The notes under the pieces were generated by a model. The model saw only the letters and a program-made list of their open reading frames with translations. It had not been told where the DNA came from and ran no database searches. From positions 496,001 to 560,000 of the forward strand of contig JAWNGF010000014.1 of assembly GCA_037039685.1 (NCBI GenBank): a stretch of DNA of 64,000 nucleotides. Direction: 5' to 3'. The stretch comes from Ceratobasidium sp. AG-K (Eukaryota; Basidiomycota; Agaricomycetes; Cantharellales; Ceratobasidiaceae). Positions within the stretch are counted from its first letter, which is position 1. Each line of letters starts with the position of its first letter. A program made the position numbers and the translations under genes. Below are positions 31,062 to 43,636 of this stretch, piece after piece.

Positions 31062-33150
31062 CACCGGGAAATCAAGGGCGGAGTTCAATGAGTATGCTGA
31101 TTTGTGCTGTTACTACTTTGGGGTGCGATCAAATGAGCAACACCCTGTAGAACATATGGTCAATTGTATTGGAACCTATGGTCTGTGTGTCCCTCAATCA
31201 CATGGCTGACCGCACGTATGTTTAACTTGATTCCAGCGGTACCCGATCATTGTAGGCCTAAGTTACCGTTGCTTGTCAAATGGTAGACTCCCACTATACT
31301 ACTTGCGAGAGGAGGTTTTGATTAGGAAGGTATTCTGAGAGGTCCTTGGCTTGAACGCTTTCACTCGTTGAATGATTCCAGATAATTGCCGGTACCCAAT
31401 GATAATGATTACAAACTGAGGCGCGCAGGAGCTTTTGTTTGCGCTTCCGCATGTGGATATGGATGAGTCTCTGAGCACCGATGATCACCAGATCCCCGAG
31501 AAGTCCCCGCTTCGGATTCTTCTGGGTGTTTGTGATTCAGAGCTCCAGAGTGTCAATGTATTTCGTGGACTACTGCCCATGAGCCGCAAGCCTTTTGGTG
31601 CACTCGGAGGAACGATACCCTGTGTACTGTTTAAAACACCGCTGGAAGACTAACGTAGCCTACGTGTGTGAAACAGATAATGGGTCCCAGAACTCTCAAC
31701 CGGATGAAACACACATATACGGGCATTTATTGTCGCTAAAATCACATGCATATGGTTTACCTACACACGCCCAGAGATGTACAAGCAAAATGAGTCCCAC
31801 GTCGCGCCTTTAACACAAGTTCATCCAAATTCTAATTGAGAGGACATTGTGATTATAGTTTGGAGTACGAATGAGGTGTGGACGTAAAATCACCTTCTAT
31901 GTAGTTGGTCAGACCTTGTGTGACCAACGTTGTCGGCCCACGGCTGGTGCAAAACTGGTGAGCGGGGCCCCATTCATCTAGCATGCGTGCTTGCGCTTCC
32001 GCGCGAATACGCCCCAGAAGCTGATCCACGACAGGTGTGCTCACCAGCCGAGCTGAGATGGATGTAAATTCCAGCGCCTATCTCGGGCTTGGAATTTGCT
32101 GTGATCGGACATGGCTGCACTGCCACCGGGCTAGCACCTCACCGGACCACATCTATTGCCAGACAAGGACTCCACGCTGCTCGGCGAAGTTGCTCTCGGT
32201 TTGACACCTATCCAGTCATATCGTCATATAGATGCAGTTTTTCAAACACAAAGTGGGGAGTCACTGTGCCGGTTGCCGAGTCCGACAAGGTATCTGACAG
32301 TTTTAAATTTACAGCCTACTGTAGCCACTTATTCGAATTGTATGCTTGTCGGACGAACTGGACTAGGTGTGTTTTCAGCTCTGAAATAAACCAGCTGCAT
32401 CCATTTCGAGTCACTAGCGCAATAATTCTTAGCCGTATTACTGGCATAAACGTGACAACAACCGCGCAAGGACCCGCCCTCCTTGCGCAAGAGCGCGTCT
32501 ATCTTGTACTGGGGTAGGCCTCTTGTTTTCCGACCCCCTGTTTTCTGCCACCAAGAACAACGCTAAAACCACCCGACGTGCTTATGCAACCTCATCTGGA
32601 GCGACCCGGTCTTCAAGATACTATTAAATTCATGCGCGGGCCACGATCTGTATGTGCGACTGGGCAATCATGTAGAAATGAGGCGCACTTCAGGTGAGTT
32701 TTACCACAATATGCTAGTAATCAGTGATATATATTCGTCTTTGATTGTGCAGGCTGGTGCCCGAGCTAATTAGGGCGACGTGGTGGCAACAAAACTCTGG
32801 GTTTGCTCGGGTTTACATTGGCGCAGTCTCTTCCAAAATGGAAAGGCTGGGCTAGCATTACTCACTATCCCACCACTCGGCTGGAGGTTTACTTATAAAC
32901 CAAGGTCGGGAGACATTAGGACGCACTTTTGGGAGTAAGTTGGCCTGGGAAAATGCATGATTTGTATTCACCATCACACGGTAGGTTCCCTGCGTTTGGC
33001 CGTGTTTAGAAACCGTACGAGCTGCGAGTGTAGCGTGACGAAAAATACAGCTCGTGGTACGTCCAGAGTCCCACCAACAATTACACTGAGAACTAATTTT
33101 ACTCTCCTCGGCAGCTATGTTGCGGAACTTGATCAGCTCGCACGTGCTCG
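31062..33150. other. Intergenic with isolated coding-like stretches
   Basis: Two stretches look mildly protein-like but stand alone: a 64-codon plus-strand frame at 31459-31653 (MDESLSTDDHQIPEKS...) and a minus-strand exon-like stretch ending at 31853 (VVDQLLGRIRAEAQARM ...). Neither has a convincing start, partner exon or known domain. No RNA gene or repeat recognised. Confidence 0.4.
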
Positions 33151-33550
33151 ATGTTCTCGAAGGTGCTGCTAGTAGCCATCATCGTACCAATTTATGACAG
33201 ACAACAATACTTGGTCGCCGTCCCGGTGAACCGGGAAAAACCTGGTGACGCATTCCAAGGTAATTTATGCCGTGCGCAACCCCTGGTTCCAGCAGTATCA
33301 TTCTAGGCCTAGGTACAAGCCTACAACGGATTTAGTCAAGAGATCTTGGGCCAACTTGAAGGACATGTACAATGTCAACCCGACATTGACAAGTGAGTGC
33401 TCGCAGTTGTAGACGATTCCTCAAGGCTTCAATATAACCCAACCATTTTGACGTAGGTTATTTCAGGTTCCGCATATTCCGTTGACCCTCGACACGCGGA
33501 AACAGCTAAAGTTTGTGCCCCTCTCGTTCCATAGAGTTGCAATTGACTAG
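33151..33550 (+). CDS. Hypothetical 91-residue protein, 3 exons
   Basis: Exons 33151-33259, 33320-33392 and 33457-33550 join to 92 codons including stop with consistent phases; the first acceptor is an AAG. The product begins MFSKVLLVAIIVPIYDRQQY, a hydrophobic N-terminus that could be a weak signal peptide. It continues with NREKPGDAFQAYNGFSQEI, GQLEGHVQCQPDIDK and VPHIPLTLDTRKQLKFVPLS. There is an in-frame stop upstream of the ATG. One cysteine only, so it is not a classical Cys-rich effector. Family not recognised. Confidence 0.5.
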
Positions 33551-34531
33551 GATACCTTGATGAAGAATTCGATACTCGATCATCGACTGGTAACTCTGTT
33601 GTACGGTACGTATTAGGGCCCGGGTTTTGTAGTGCTGCGTAAATTTATTCAATTGCAATACTGCTACTTGGGACGTTGCGGGATTCTATCCCTCGGAAGG
33701 GGAAGTGTGGGGTGCCTCGATATCCAAACAAACGCGTCGACCTGACGACATGATGAATATACGCGCGTCCAGACAGGGAGTGCTCAAGGATCAACAATTC
33801 AATCTCTTCAATTGGTTGACCTAAGAAGGCAGAGAGCACTTGAGCGAGGTTGTCAAACAAGGGATCGAGCACCCTCGATCAGGTTCTTGACGTCCCCCGC
33901 TTGTTTGTTCAACACAAGCACGACCATGGCACCTCGGCGCCTGAGAAGACACCCCCAAACAAGCTCCCGTACTTGCGCCTAGTTACGGCGACTTGAATCC
34001 CATCACAATTGGTAATTACCCAAGTGGCACTCGGTTCCGGGCATCCTGCCGCATTCGTTCGAGGCGGCCAATCTCGGCGACGCAAGGCACGTTTGTTGGG
34101 GGTTACGCAGATAGCTGTGGGATATAATCTGGGTACTATGCGATGGTGTGTCGAATCCCCCTCGCAGATCGCAACAAGCCGGTTTGACACTGAACCAGAC
34201 GCCACTTCTGCCCTCCTGAAACGGTGACGTCGGCAGATGCGCAGAGTGTTTTGGACACGCACGGTCATTCTGCTTGCCGTCGTCGCGCCGAGTCCATACT
34301 CCGGACGCTCAGGCAGGCCGTTCGGTTCCAGCACACGCACCTCTCGGCAAATCCACTCGCCGAAGACAACCACGCACTCGAGCGCAAACCACGTTGCTAA
34401 AAAGAGCTCTCATCGCGTTCAGCTGACCCGAAACGTGCGCCTCGGAAGCACGTGACCTGTCATACATTACCCCGCCCTCTGCGACGGTTGCTCTCCTCGA
34501 TCTTACCGCACTCACTACCTCTGCCATTACT
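33551..34531. other. Intergenic upstream of FKBP gene
   Basis: 980 bp. A minus-strand frame at 33645-33872 (LFDNLAQVLSAFLGQPIEEI) and a plus-strand stretch near 33990-34130 look partly protein-like but are broken by stops and have no clear start. They may be gene remnants. The last 150 bp should be the FKBP promoter. Confidence 0.4.
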
Positions 34532-35050
34532 ATGTCTCTCTCGTTGTTTACTCGTACTCTTCGCACTCGTACCCCTTACGCGCTGGCGCGTACGTACACC
34601 ATGTCGTCCATCACGTCCAAGACGGTTGTCGAGCCCCGCGAAGACTGCCTAAAGGCCAAGGAGGGCGATGTGCTCAGCATGCACTACGTATGTCTCTTTT
34701 CTATACTCGGATTGAGTAGCGAATGACAGTGGCATTTTACAGACTGGAACATTCCAGAAGGATGGCCGGACATTCGACTCGTCTCATGAGCGTGGCTCAC
34801 CATTCGAGTTCAAGCTCGGTGCTGGCCAGGTCATCCGAGGATGGGACGAGGGTCTCAAGGGGTACGCGTAATCTGTCCCAGTATATCCATTTGCTGATTA
34901 GATTACAGGATGGGCGTTGGTGAACGGCGGACACTGACTCTACCGCCCGCGTATGCCTACGGTCCCCGCGGGTTCCCTCCAACCATTCCACCCAACGCGA
35001 CACTCGTATTCGACGTCGAGCTGCTCGACATCAAGAACCGGACCAACTAA
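34532..35050 (+). CDS. FKBP-type peptidyl-prolyl cis-trans isomerase
   Basis: Exons 34532-34687, 34743-34861 and 34909-35050 give 139 codons including stop. The FKBP core is complete: [74 protein letters not shown]. The Tyr, Asp, Phe, Val-Ile and Trp residues of the FK506/active pocket are present. Family members speed proline isomerisation during folding. The first 23 residues ([20 protein letters not shown]...) are Arg/Ser/Thr-rich with no acidic residue, like a mitochondrial presequence. A second in-frame Met (MSSITSKTV) would give a cytosolic form, so two start sites could give two locations (inference). There is no ER signal or retention motif as in FKBP2. Confidence 0.93.
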
Positions 35051-35180
35051 TTGCTTGTTGTGCTGACTTTCTTAATTTTCCACTCTTGTCTCGTGCGTTG
35101 TGTCAATCTCGCGCAACCCCGCTCGCTTTCCCTATATTACTCGCTTTCGCAACACTGTATAGTCTGAGAATACAACTTGG

Positions 35181-35525
35181 TTATTTTTTGTTCCAATACG
35201 TTACATACAGCACGGGTGTGTTCTGAAAATGGTGTCCTCCGCTGCGAGGAGCTTCACAAGTGATGTCCTGGGAATGCGACCCAAGCAAGCCATCTCGGGC
35301 CTGGACATGGTTGATATGGCAGTGCAGCCACACACGTTTGTGGGTGCACTTCACATATATTCGCCCGTCATCTTTGTTGACTGCGACCGCGCTAGGCACC
35401 CAGTCGGTTTGTTTCCCTGGGACGTATGTATCGAGGGTAGGGCAATGTCGAATTGGCAAGGTGTAGGTGACTTCCAAATGCGCTCGGTCACTGGTTACGT
35501 CGAGGGTTAGAGCAGAGAGCGGTGT
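35181..35525 (-). CDS. 3'-terminal exon of an unidentified gene
   Basis: A 345-nt coding-like exon on the minus strand with stop TAA at 35181-35183. Its acceptor lies just beyond 35525. It encodes PLSALTLDVTSDRAHLEV, YTLPIRHCPTLDTYVPG and AVAVNKDDGRIYVKC in one open frame, followed by a His-rich tail. An upstream exon may lie near 35590-35700 (GKPMMDNFLFWYAG), but the start was not found. Convergent with the FKBP gene, 130 bp apart. Function unknown. Confidence 0.4.
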   Translation of the reverse strand, partial: TPLSALTLDVTSDRAHLEVTYTLPIRHCPTLDTYVPGKQTDWVPSAVAVNKDDGRIYVKCTHKRVWLHCHINHVQARDGLLGSHSQDITCEAPRSGGHHFQNTPVLYVTYWNKK

Positions 35526-36682
35526 CTAGGATGTCCACGTAAAATGCATTTGAGATGGTTATTCCAGATCCCTACGGACGATTAGCAAGATGCGGATAAC
35601 TTAAACATAATCCTCACCTCAGGAGATCGGCCAGCATACCAAAAAAGGAAGTTGTCCATCATCGGTTTGCCAGCTGGAAAGACACTCAACCATGGCAGCC
35701 CTATTTCCGATCAATCTCGTTCTCCTCCGTCCTCGCCCATCGTTCTCCTCCGCCCTCGCCCCTCGGTCTACATCAGTCGTCGGATCGAGAGCATGTCGCT
35801 CGGTTGTCTGCCAAAAGATAGCGCGAACAGCCAAGCAACAGTTGGCGGTTCGGAGGGAGGGATGCTCGGCTGTCGTGAAAGCCGGCGAGTCGAGATGGAG
35901 GTCGAGAAGAGGACCTACGAGCCCGCTATCGTCCGTCGGGTTGCCTCGGACGCAGTTCCGATTAGGTCCGTGTCACGTGCCGGGAGGCGTTTGGGTGTTA
36001 CCGTCGTGCTCGGATCGAGTAACACACAGCTTACTGGGTAATGACCAGTGGGCTTCTGGGCGGTATGTCAATAAGGTATATGTAATAAATAATGGGGCGC
36101 TGTGACACGGGTCCGGACTCGAGGAAATAAATCAAGGCTTAGTTCGACTAAGCCAACGAATATTGTGAGAGCAAGAGAGAGCCAAGGGAAGAAAGCCAGA
36201 GGAAACATACCGACCAGCGTCAAAAGCCCAATTGAAGGTGATCATGCGGAGGAGAAGATTAAAAGCGATGGTTGATGCGGTCAACCATCTGGATTGACGG
36301 CGTTCCATACAGTATCGATAGCCGATTTGTTCACATTTTGTAAAGACATTTCTCAGCTAACAACATCAGAAACGCCAGCTTATTCAACAGGGGGTGCGAA
36401 CCGCTGCAAGCGCGACTCCGTAACCGATCCGGGCTAGGGATATGGGCTAATCTCAGCGTCTGCACACAGCTTTGCCAGCAATCTCCGTCGTATGCGGCTT
36501 GCTCAAGCGGTCGCATATATCCGACACCTAGATAAGATCCTATTCTGCCACAGTTTGCTTATGTTACTTGACCGCGGTTCGGATCGCACCTCGGGTTCAA
36601 CTCGTGATTTCGTTATCTTAGCACTGCATCCAATCCGCCCTTCGACCTGACACTGATCACTACGAGCTTCAACTAATCCGCA
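35526..36682. other. Intergenic / N1 upstream region
   Basis: Includes an imperfect direct repeat of TCTCCTCCGYCCTCGCCC at about 35720-35762, a possible upstream exon of the minus-strand gene, and the promoter of N1. No other gene is supported. Confidence 0.45.
36611..36622 (+). promoter_or_regulatory. Conserved NLR upstream element, N1 copy (CGTTATCTTAGC)
   Basis: CGTTATCTTAGC 72 bp before the N1 start. The same core occurs 68-83 bp before the starts of N2, N3 and N4. An earlier TTACTTGACC resembles the TCACTTGA block of the others. Confidence 0.6.
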
Positions 36683-39600
36683 ATGTCACTGAGAGATCAA
36701 CTCAGCCGCGCAAAACGTAAAGCCAAAAGATACCTAGGTGTGAGCTCGGACAACTCAAGCGTGACTTCGTTACCCGCCTCAATCCCATCGGGTCCAAACT
36801 CTGTCCCTCAGGCGGTTCCGCGAGCAGAAACTCCACTTCTTCCAGCACCAGACGCATCAAGTACCACACGGACTTCGTTTACAGCCGATGGCTTGGTGCC
36901 AAATCAAGCAAGCTCGATGCTGTCCTCGGCGCCCGCCCACATGGCGCCCACGTCGGCAGCGGTACCGAGCAACCTGCCTCCGGTGTCCTCTCCAACCCCA
37001 CCGGTCCCTGCTGATACGGATGTGATCGCTGGAGCCAATAGCCAGCAATGCGCGAAGACCATGGTCTGGTCGGGTTTAAAGACCCTACTGAAGGTGGTCG
37101 AGTCGAGGTCTGATGTATTTCCTCCACTCAAGTCAGTGGTCAGCGGTCTGAAGAAATGCATCGACATATTCGAGGTGAGAACCTGTCACAAGCTACGTTG
37201 CCCACCTAAGACTTGGGAATAGGGTGCTTCCAAAGGAAGCAAAGAGTACCAGGAACTGCAGAAGAAACTTGACTCGCTACTAGGGGACCTGAGCGAGCAT
37301 ATTGGTGGTACAACAAGCACGAAGATAACGATGGGTATGAAGAACCTATGCATGTAAGTTACATAGCGGATCTACTCGAGCGAGTCTCACAGGTGTGTGT
37401 AGCGACTTGAACGAGGAGATTGCACTAGTGCAGGACAAAAGCGCAAGAGGGGTGCTTCAAAGACATGCCGAGGCGTTGGACGAGTCAACCGAGATAATGG
37501 AGTGCTACCGAAGAATACAAGGCAACTTGGAACGTCTGATGGTAGGAACTGTATCCTATTTGCCAGTCCAGTTGTTGATTGTGAGTCAGTTGAACGCAAA
37601 CTTAAGCATATGGGTGATCGCCGACCAACTACAAACAGTACGTTCTGCAGCCTGTCGCCACACACGAGTGTCACTTAGGCATCTCACTAGGAGGCGCGCT
37701 TGCAGAAGCTATCTCCCACCATGTCGGCTGTTTACGACTCGGCCGAGTCGGAAGAGGTCCAAAGGAGAGAATGCACACCTAGGACTCGTGAAGAGGAACT
37801 CCTAAAGCTCCTGAGGTGGGCGCGCAACGAAATACCGAACGCAGGGGATATATATTGGATCAACGGAATGGCAGGCACGGGAAAAACCACTATCGCATTC
37901 AGTCTATGCACCGAGCTGGAGAAGTCCGCGAGGCTAGGCGCGAGCTTCTTTTGCTCGAGACTGATACCTGAGTGTCGTAACTTCAAGCTGATCATACCAT
38001 CGATTGCGTATCAGCTTGCCCGCTTTTCTCTCCCCTTCCGCTGCGCGCTTTCGAAAGTACTGGAAGTAGACCCCGACGTGCATACGCGGCTACTCAAGAC
38101 TCAGTTTGAAAATCTGTTAGTCCAGCCGCTCTTGGAGGCGAAGCACACCCTACCGACAGACTTTGTGGTGGTCATCGATGGTCTAGACGAATGCGAGCAT
38201 GAAAGTGGCATCGCCCAGATTCTGGATGTTCTGCTATCGCAAACGTCCAAAAATAGGCTCCCTATCCGATTCCTACTATCCAGCCGACCGGAACCAGAGA
38301 TCTACTACCAGATGATGGAAAGAGTGGGGAACAACTCCGCCGCTCGCCTAGTGCTCCACGACTTGGATGCCAAGACTGTAAAGCACGATATCGAGACCTA
38401 CCTACACGAGGAGCTGAAGACGGCCAGACTGACCCACTCCCAGCTTTCATCGCTTTCCGAGCGTTGTGGAGTGTTGTTCATCTATGCGTCGACGGCTGCT
38501 CGATACATCAAAGATGGAATACGAATTGAAGAGCAAGAGGACCGACTGAGCATGATTCTGGGTTTGTCACCTGCCTCGTCGAACGGCAGTGAGCGGGATA
38601 TCGACCTCTTGTACACCTCGATTCTGCAGGCAGCCTTAGACAAGCGCCGCCTTGACGACTCCACTCGGACAAGAACGAAGATGATACTCGATGCAGTCAT
38701 ATGTGCGCAAGAACCACTGACTGCCAATGGCATAGCAGGACTACTGAAGTTGAAGAGTGGGGTGCAAGTCGAAGGACTACTGCGGCCACTCTGTTCAGTG
38801 CTGAACATAACCGAGTCAACCAAACTCGTAACGACGCTACACGCCTCTTTCCCCGACTATATGCGTGACATCGATCGGTCAGGCTTGTTCCACTGCAACG
38901 TCGCAACAACGCACAGGTGTTTGGCTGATGCATGCTTCGGAGCGATTAAAACGAACGAGTCGCGGTTTAATGTATGTGGTCTCGCATCATCGTACCTACG
39001 CGATGCCGACGTGAACGGCTTGGGTGCGAATGTGGAGAAATCAGTGACTCCATGGCTATTCTACGCGTGTCGCTTCTGGATGTCTCATGTTGAACTCGCT
39101 GAGAAGCAGAATGAGATAAGAACTTCACTACAGGATTTTCTGTCCACTCAGCTCCTGTTTTGGATGGAGGTCCTGAATCTCAAAGCAAGCATGCACCATG
39201 GAGCTAGGATAATGCGACTGGCAGAGAGTTGGAGTAGGGTGAGTGAGAAGCACATTGATCAGGCAACGTACGATTACTCACACGCTCGTAGGACCACGAA
39301 GCCATGAAAGACACGATTGACCTGACACATGATGCATGGCGATTTGTGACTATGTACGCCGGCCACGCCATCTCGCAAAGCACCCCACACATCTACATAT
39401 CTATGCTCCCATTTTGGCCGGAGTCGGCACCGATTACTAGATACTATACCAAACGGGTGCGCGGAGCTATCCGGGTCCATGGTTCAGCGATGACGAGGCA
39501 ACAACTTGGGCTCCTTGCCACATGGCCGCTAGCCGACTCGGTCTGGTCGATTTGCCTCTCCCCTGACGAGAGCCTGATTGCGTGCGCTGCTGGATCCTCG

Positions 39601-41616
39601 GTGTGGATACTTGACGGGACCACAGGTCGAGTCGTGTTGGGTCCACTCGAGCACAGCGATAGAGTCAGCAGTGTTACATTCTCACCTGATGGCGCGCTTA
39701 TAGTTTCTGGCTCCGATGACAAAACAGTGAAAATCTGGAAGACGAACAATGGTCAGCTGTTGGTCGATCCACTCGAGGGACATACAGACTTGGTCAGCTC
39801 CGTCGCCTTTTTTCCTGACGGCAAGCGGGTCGTTTCCGGGTCTCGAGACGGCGCCATTCGTATCTGGAGCCTAGAGAGCGGGCGTATGGTAGTCGGTCCA
39901 CTTCGAGGACAGAATGACGAGGTCTGGGCGATTGATGTCTCTTTCGACGGTTCTCGCATCGCCTCGGGTCATGGTGATGGGACACTGCAGGTCTGGGGTA
40001 CGCAGAGTGGGCAGATGCTGCTCGGTCCATTTGCGGGACATGCCAGCTGCGTCCGATCTGTTTGCTTTTCACCTGACGGTATGCGCCTAGCCTCTGGCTC
40101 TGATGACGGCACTATACGGCTATGGAGCAACTTGACTGGTCAAATGCATGTAGACGTACTCGAGGGGCATACCAACCAGCTCTATTCAGTTGCGTTCTCG
40201 CCTGACGGGAAGCAGCTTGTCTCAGGGTCGCTCGACTTCACAGTACGACTATGGGACGTCGAAGGCACACCTCAGCTTGCTAGAGTATTCGAAGGCCACT
40301 CCAACGCCGTCTTCTGTGTCCGGTTCTCATCCGACGGCGCACGCATAGTATCCAGCTCGGGTGACACAACCATCCGAGTATGGGATGCTCGCAGTCAAGG
40401 TCCAGCAGACAGCCCTCTCGAAGGGCATACACAGGCAGTCACATCGGTCACGTTCTCGCACGACGGCACTCGGATTGTCTCTGGCTCGAATGATGGGACG
40501 ATATACGTGTGGGACGGGCAGAGCGGGCAGGTAGCTGTGGGACCGATGAAGGGGCATACCGACTGGGTGAAATCTGTGTGTATCTCACCTGACGGGTCTC
40601 GGATCGCATCTGGCTCCAATGATAAAACCATCCAGCTATGGGATGCACACACCGGGAAGGCAGTGGGCATGCGACTCGCTGATCACTCTGGCAAGGTTTT
40701 CTCAGTCTGTTTCTCACCCGACGGAGCCCTACTTGCATCTGGCTCGGAAGACAAGACCATACGACTCTGGAATGCAGAAAGCGGGGAGCCGATTGGCGGT
40801 CCACTCCAGGCGCATGCAGACTGGGTCCGATCAGTTTGCTTCTCACCCGATAGCGTGAGATTGGTCTCTGGCTCGGACGACAAGACCATTCTGGTCTGGG
40901 ACGTGAATACTAGAAAACCTGCTCTCCCACCTTTCGAAGGGCATACTGACGAGGTATTTGCGGCTTGTGTCTCTCCTGACGGGACTCGCATTGCCTCTGG
41001 CTCGAAGGACACTACTGTGCGAATGTGGGATGCGCATAGTGGCGAGAGTGTCTTCGGTCCACTTCAGGGACATACCGCCCGCGTCCTCTCAGTATGCTTC
41101 TCCCCAAACAGCTCTTACGTTATCTCAGGGTCCGATGACAAGACTATACGACTTTGGGACGCTCAGTCTGGGCAGTCAGTCGGCAGTCCACTCGCTGGAC
41201 ATACAGGCCTTGTTCGCTCGGTTGCCTTCTCGCCCAGCGGCAGGCAAATTGTCTCAGGGTCTGGTGCTAGTGATCTTTCCATTCGTATATGGGACATTGC
41301 CGGTCTTGTCGAGGCTCAGGGACCGAAAGGTACTGATCAGCCGCCGGGTTCTTAAAATTTATACTCATCACGTTATCTCATAGGTGATATCAACAAAAGT
41401 CCCGAGCCATCCCGCACCCATCAGTCCTGGGTCCTGCAAGACGACGGATGGGTGGTTGATACTCAGTCTCGCCTCCTCGCATGGGTACCACCCGATCTAC
41501 ACTCCAGTCTGATGAACCCCCGTAATCCCCTTCTCATCTCGATCAAAGGCTCCGTCCAGCTCGACCTGGACTCGGCAAAGCTGGGAGAGTCGTGGGCGGA
41601 ATGCTACAAACCTTGA
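36683..41616 (+). CDS. N1: NACHT-WD40 STAND (NLR-like) protein, complete
   Basis: Exons 36683-37174, 37223-37353, 37403-37541, 37590-37637, 37691-39238, 39292-41347 and 41384-41616 give about 1548 aa. Order: basic N-terminus (MSLRDQLSRAKRKAKRYLG); Pro/Ser-rich linker to ~125; a helical bundle ~130-270 (FPPLKSVVSGLKKCIDIFE, ECYRRIQGNLERLM) like the HeLo/MLKL-type N-terminal domains of fungal STAND proteins (inference). NACHT follows with Walker A GMAGTGKTT, Walker B VVVIDGLDECE and sensor LLSSRPE. There are 14 WD40 repeats (first one degenerate) with H...S..FSPDG...SGS.D.T...W pattern, then a tail DDGWVVDTQSRLLAWVPPDL. Fungal relatives (HET-E, HNWD) recognise non-self through WD40 and trigger cell death; no catalytic N-terminal domain is seen. 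First of four tandem copies. Confidence 0.93.
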
Positions 41617-43078
41617 TGGAGGAACGCTGACGTGAGTGAACACCACCGACATCAGCTAGCAATAGCTCACCTAGATTGCGGATCTGTCCCTCTGCACGGT
41701 ACCGCTGCTGCCGACGCGATCTTCCGTTCCTCTTTGTAGTCGAGCGAAGGTGCTGCTCAGGGTCGGATGCGGTGCATGAAGTTTTTCTGAGTTTCTGGTT
41801 TCTTCTGCCGTTGTGTGTACGTCTGAGTGGAAGGAACGCGAATGTTGTGCGAACGCAATGGAATTGTCATGGACTATGAAGTGAACGATACATGACACTC
41901 GTTCCTCGCAAGGCAGATAAGCTGAACGGCACAATTCGCAAACCAAGCTCATGTACCACAGCCCAATCCCGCCCCCTTCGACATGGTGCAAGGACGGCAT
42001 CCCACTGATCGATAGCACTCGCCCCACACTACTGGAAACTTAGGTACCCATCAGCATCAGAGTCTTAGGGCTACGACGCCGGATCTTGTTGACAGACCTA
42101 TTTGCTTTCTCCATCACGTCGGCTCATGTTCGGGTTCGTGCGTGCCACCGCCTAACGCTTCGGCCATCAGCAGGTCAGTTATCTGTGCTACATATGGACT
42201 CACTGCTCCAGAAATTTCCCCGAGCATCGGGCGCAAGAGGACAAGAGGATATTCCCAGCAGGGGATACTATTGCTATTTGGATTAAGCCCTTCGAGCCGT
42301 TTGGCCATTGGTGCCTGCTGCGTTGTCGGTGAGCCAGGCAGTCAAGTCGGGAGTAGTTGACTTACCGAGTTGGATTCCGCACTCATCTGCGCCAGGAAAC
42401 GCTATAGACCCATCTCTCCGTCCTCATAAGTCGCACTTGGTGCAAATTTCCAGCCCACTGGATGCCGTCGCGAGTCGAGGGTTGGTGCAGTGAGTGATCC
42501 TTCGACCACAGAACTGATAGCCGTGTGTCCTTCCAGGTAGTCGGGAACAGGTTAGGCGGGAGCTCCAAAGGAAGCTTTCAGGAGAGTAAGGGTGAGGACG
42601 CAATATGGTGATGGTTGGTTAAGTGGTGGCTCATATGGGACATTCTAGTCGCTGACACATCAACCCAATTTCAATTAGCCAGCCTCAAACGCCGGTTATC
42701 TGGTTCTGCTCCTTGCGTCGACCGTCACCGCACTGATCCTCCGAATCGATACACGCTCGACCCTTGACTGGGACACTAGTATAATGAACGCGAGCGCTTT
42801 GTCAATAACCTCCGTAACCTCATGAACTCTCGAGGAATGTCAACCGAGGCATGGCTTGGACCATCCAACCCGGCACTTGTCATCTATTGAATGCCACTCG
42901 AAATGCAACCCCGAGAGCCAATCTCCGACTGGAGTGATTGTGAACATGCTCGGTTACGGCTTACAGATTCCAATAATCGACGACAACCACAACACGCGCT
43001 GCATCACCTCGTTCGTCTCGTGACGTTTAATGAAGCTCGGGTCCAGAACCCAGACTCCTGGACGGGTCAAGTAGGTAG
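41617..43078. other. Intergenic 3' of N1, partly duplicated 3' of N3
   Basis: The first few hundred bases match the region after N3 (from 55249), as does a block near 42650-42720 (matching about 56262-56330). The duplication that made the array thus included flanking DNA. No complete gene recognised. Confidence 0.5.
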
Positions 43079-43636
43079 TCTCCTTACCGATGGGACTGCT
43101 GCACTGTCGCTAATTTATGTTGTGACCAGACTTGGGTCACAACGGCCATAGATCCCGTGCCCTCTGCCGGGAAGCCCGTCTTGATGATCGTACCGAGTGC
43201 TCTACTACCCGATCAGGCCGTATCTCAAGATATAAACGGCGCATGTGCCGAGCTGGGCCGGTATTGTAGGTGAGTGACACTTGCTCTCTTCAAACGGATC
43301 TCTCTGACGCCTGATTATTGCATTAGACCACATTGCTGTTACTGCTTGAACGGCAAGACACGTGATGGCCTTTGCGCTGATGGACCAGTTGTGAGTTTTA
43401 CTGCGACGCGGTAGATACGTCTACGCATGACCTGTGGTAAGCCTTTCTATTGGGATGACCATCGTTAGGTTCTCAATGCTGAGCTCTGTGTAGTTGAGTA
43501 CGGCCATCTCGTAAAAGAACCTCCCACGCGGCTCATCCATTCCCGCCCTTTCCACAAACCCCAACCAGAGAGAAAGTGCTACCTGCACGGGAACGGAGGC
43601 AGAGCTCGCGAAATAGAGTTCCGGGGGCCTGGGTGA
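43079..43636 (+). CDS. Possible Cys-rich protein between N1 and N2, at least 3 exons
   Basis: Coding-like exons 43079-43269, 43327-43390 and 43469-43636 (stop TGA) are in phase across two GT-AG introns. They encode WDCCTVANLCCDQTWVTTA, VLMIVPSALLPDQAVSQD, RYCRPHCCYCLNGKTRDG and VLNAELCVVEYGHLVKEP: about 12 cysteines in 185 residues. No start codon or signal peptide was found, so the 5' end is missing or further upstream. No family recognised. Its place between NLR genes makes it worth checking as a partner gene, but it could also be a remnant. Confidence 0.35.

Noticed and set aside
33909..34373. 154-codon minus-strand frame upstream of FKBP
   Set aside because: Arg/Cys/Pro-rich composition, no family features, overlaps the likely promoter.
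35692..36105. 137-codon plus-strand frame upstream of N1
   Set aside because: Driven by a TCTCCTCC-rich low-complexity repeat; no downstream exon.
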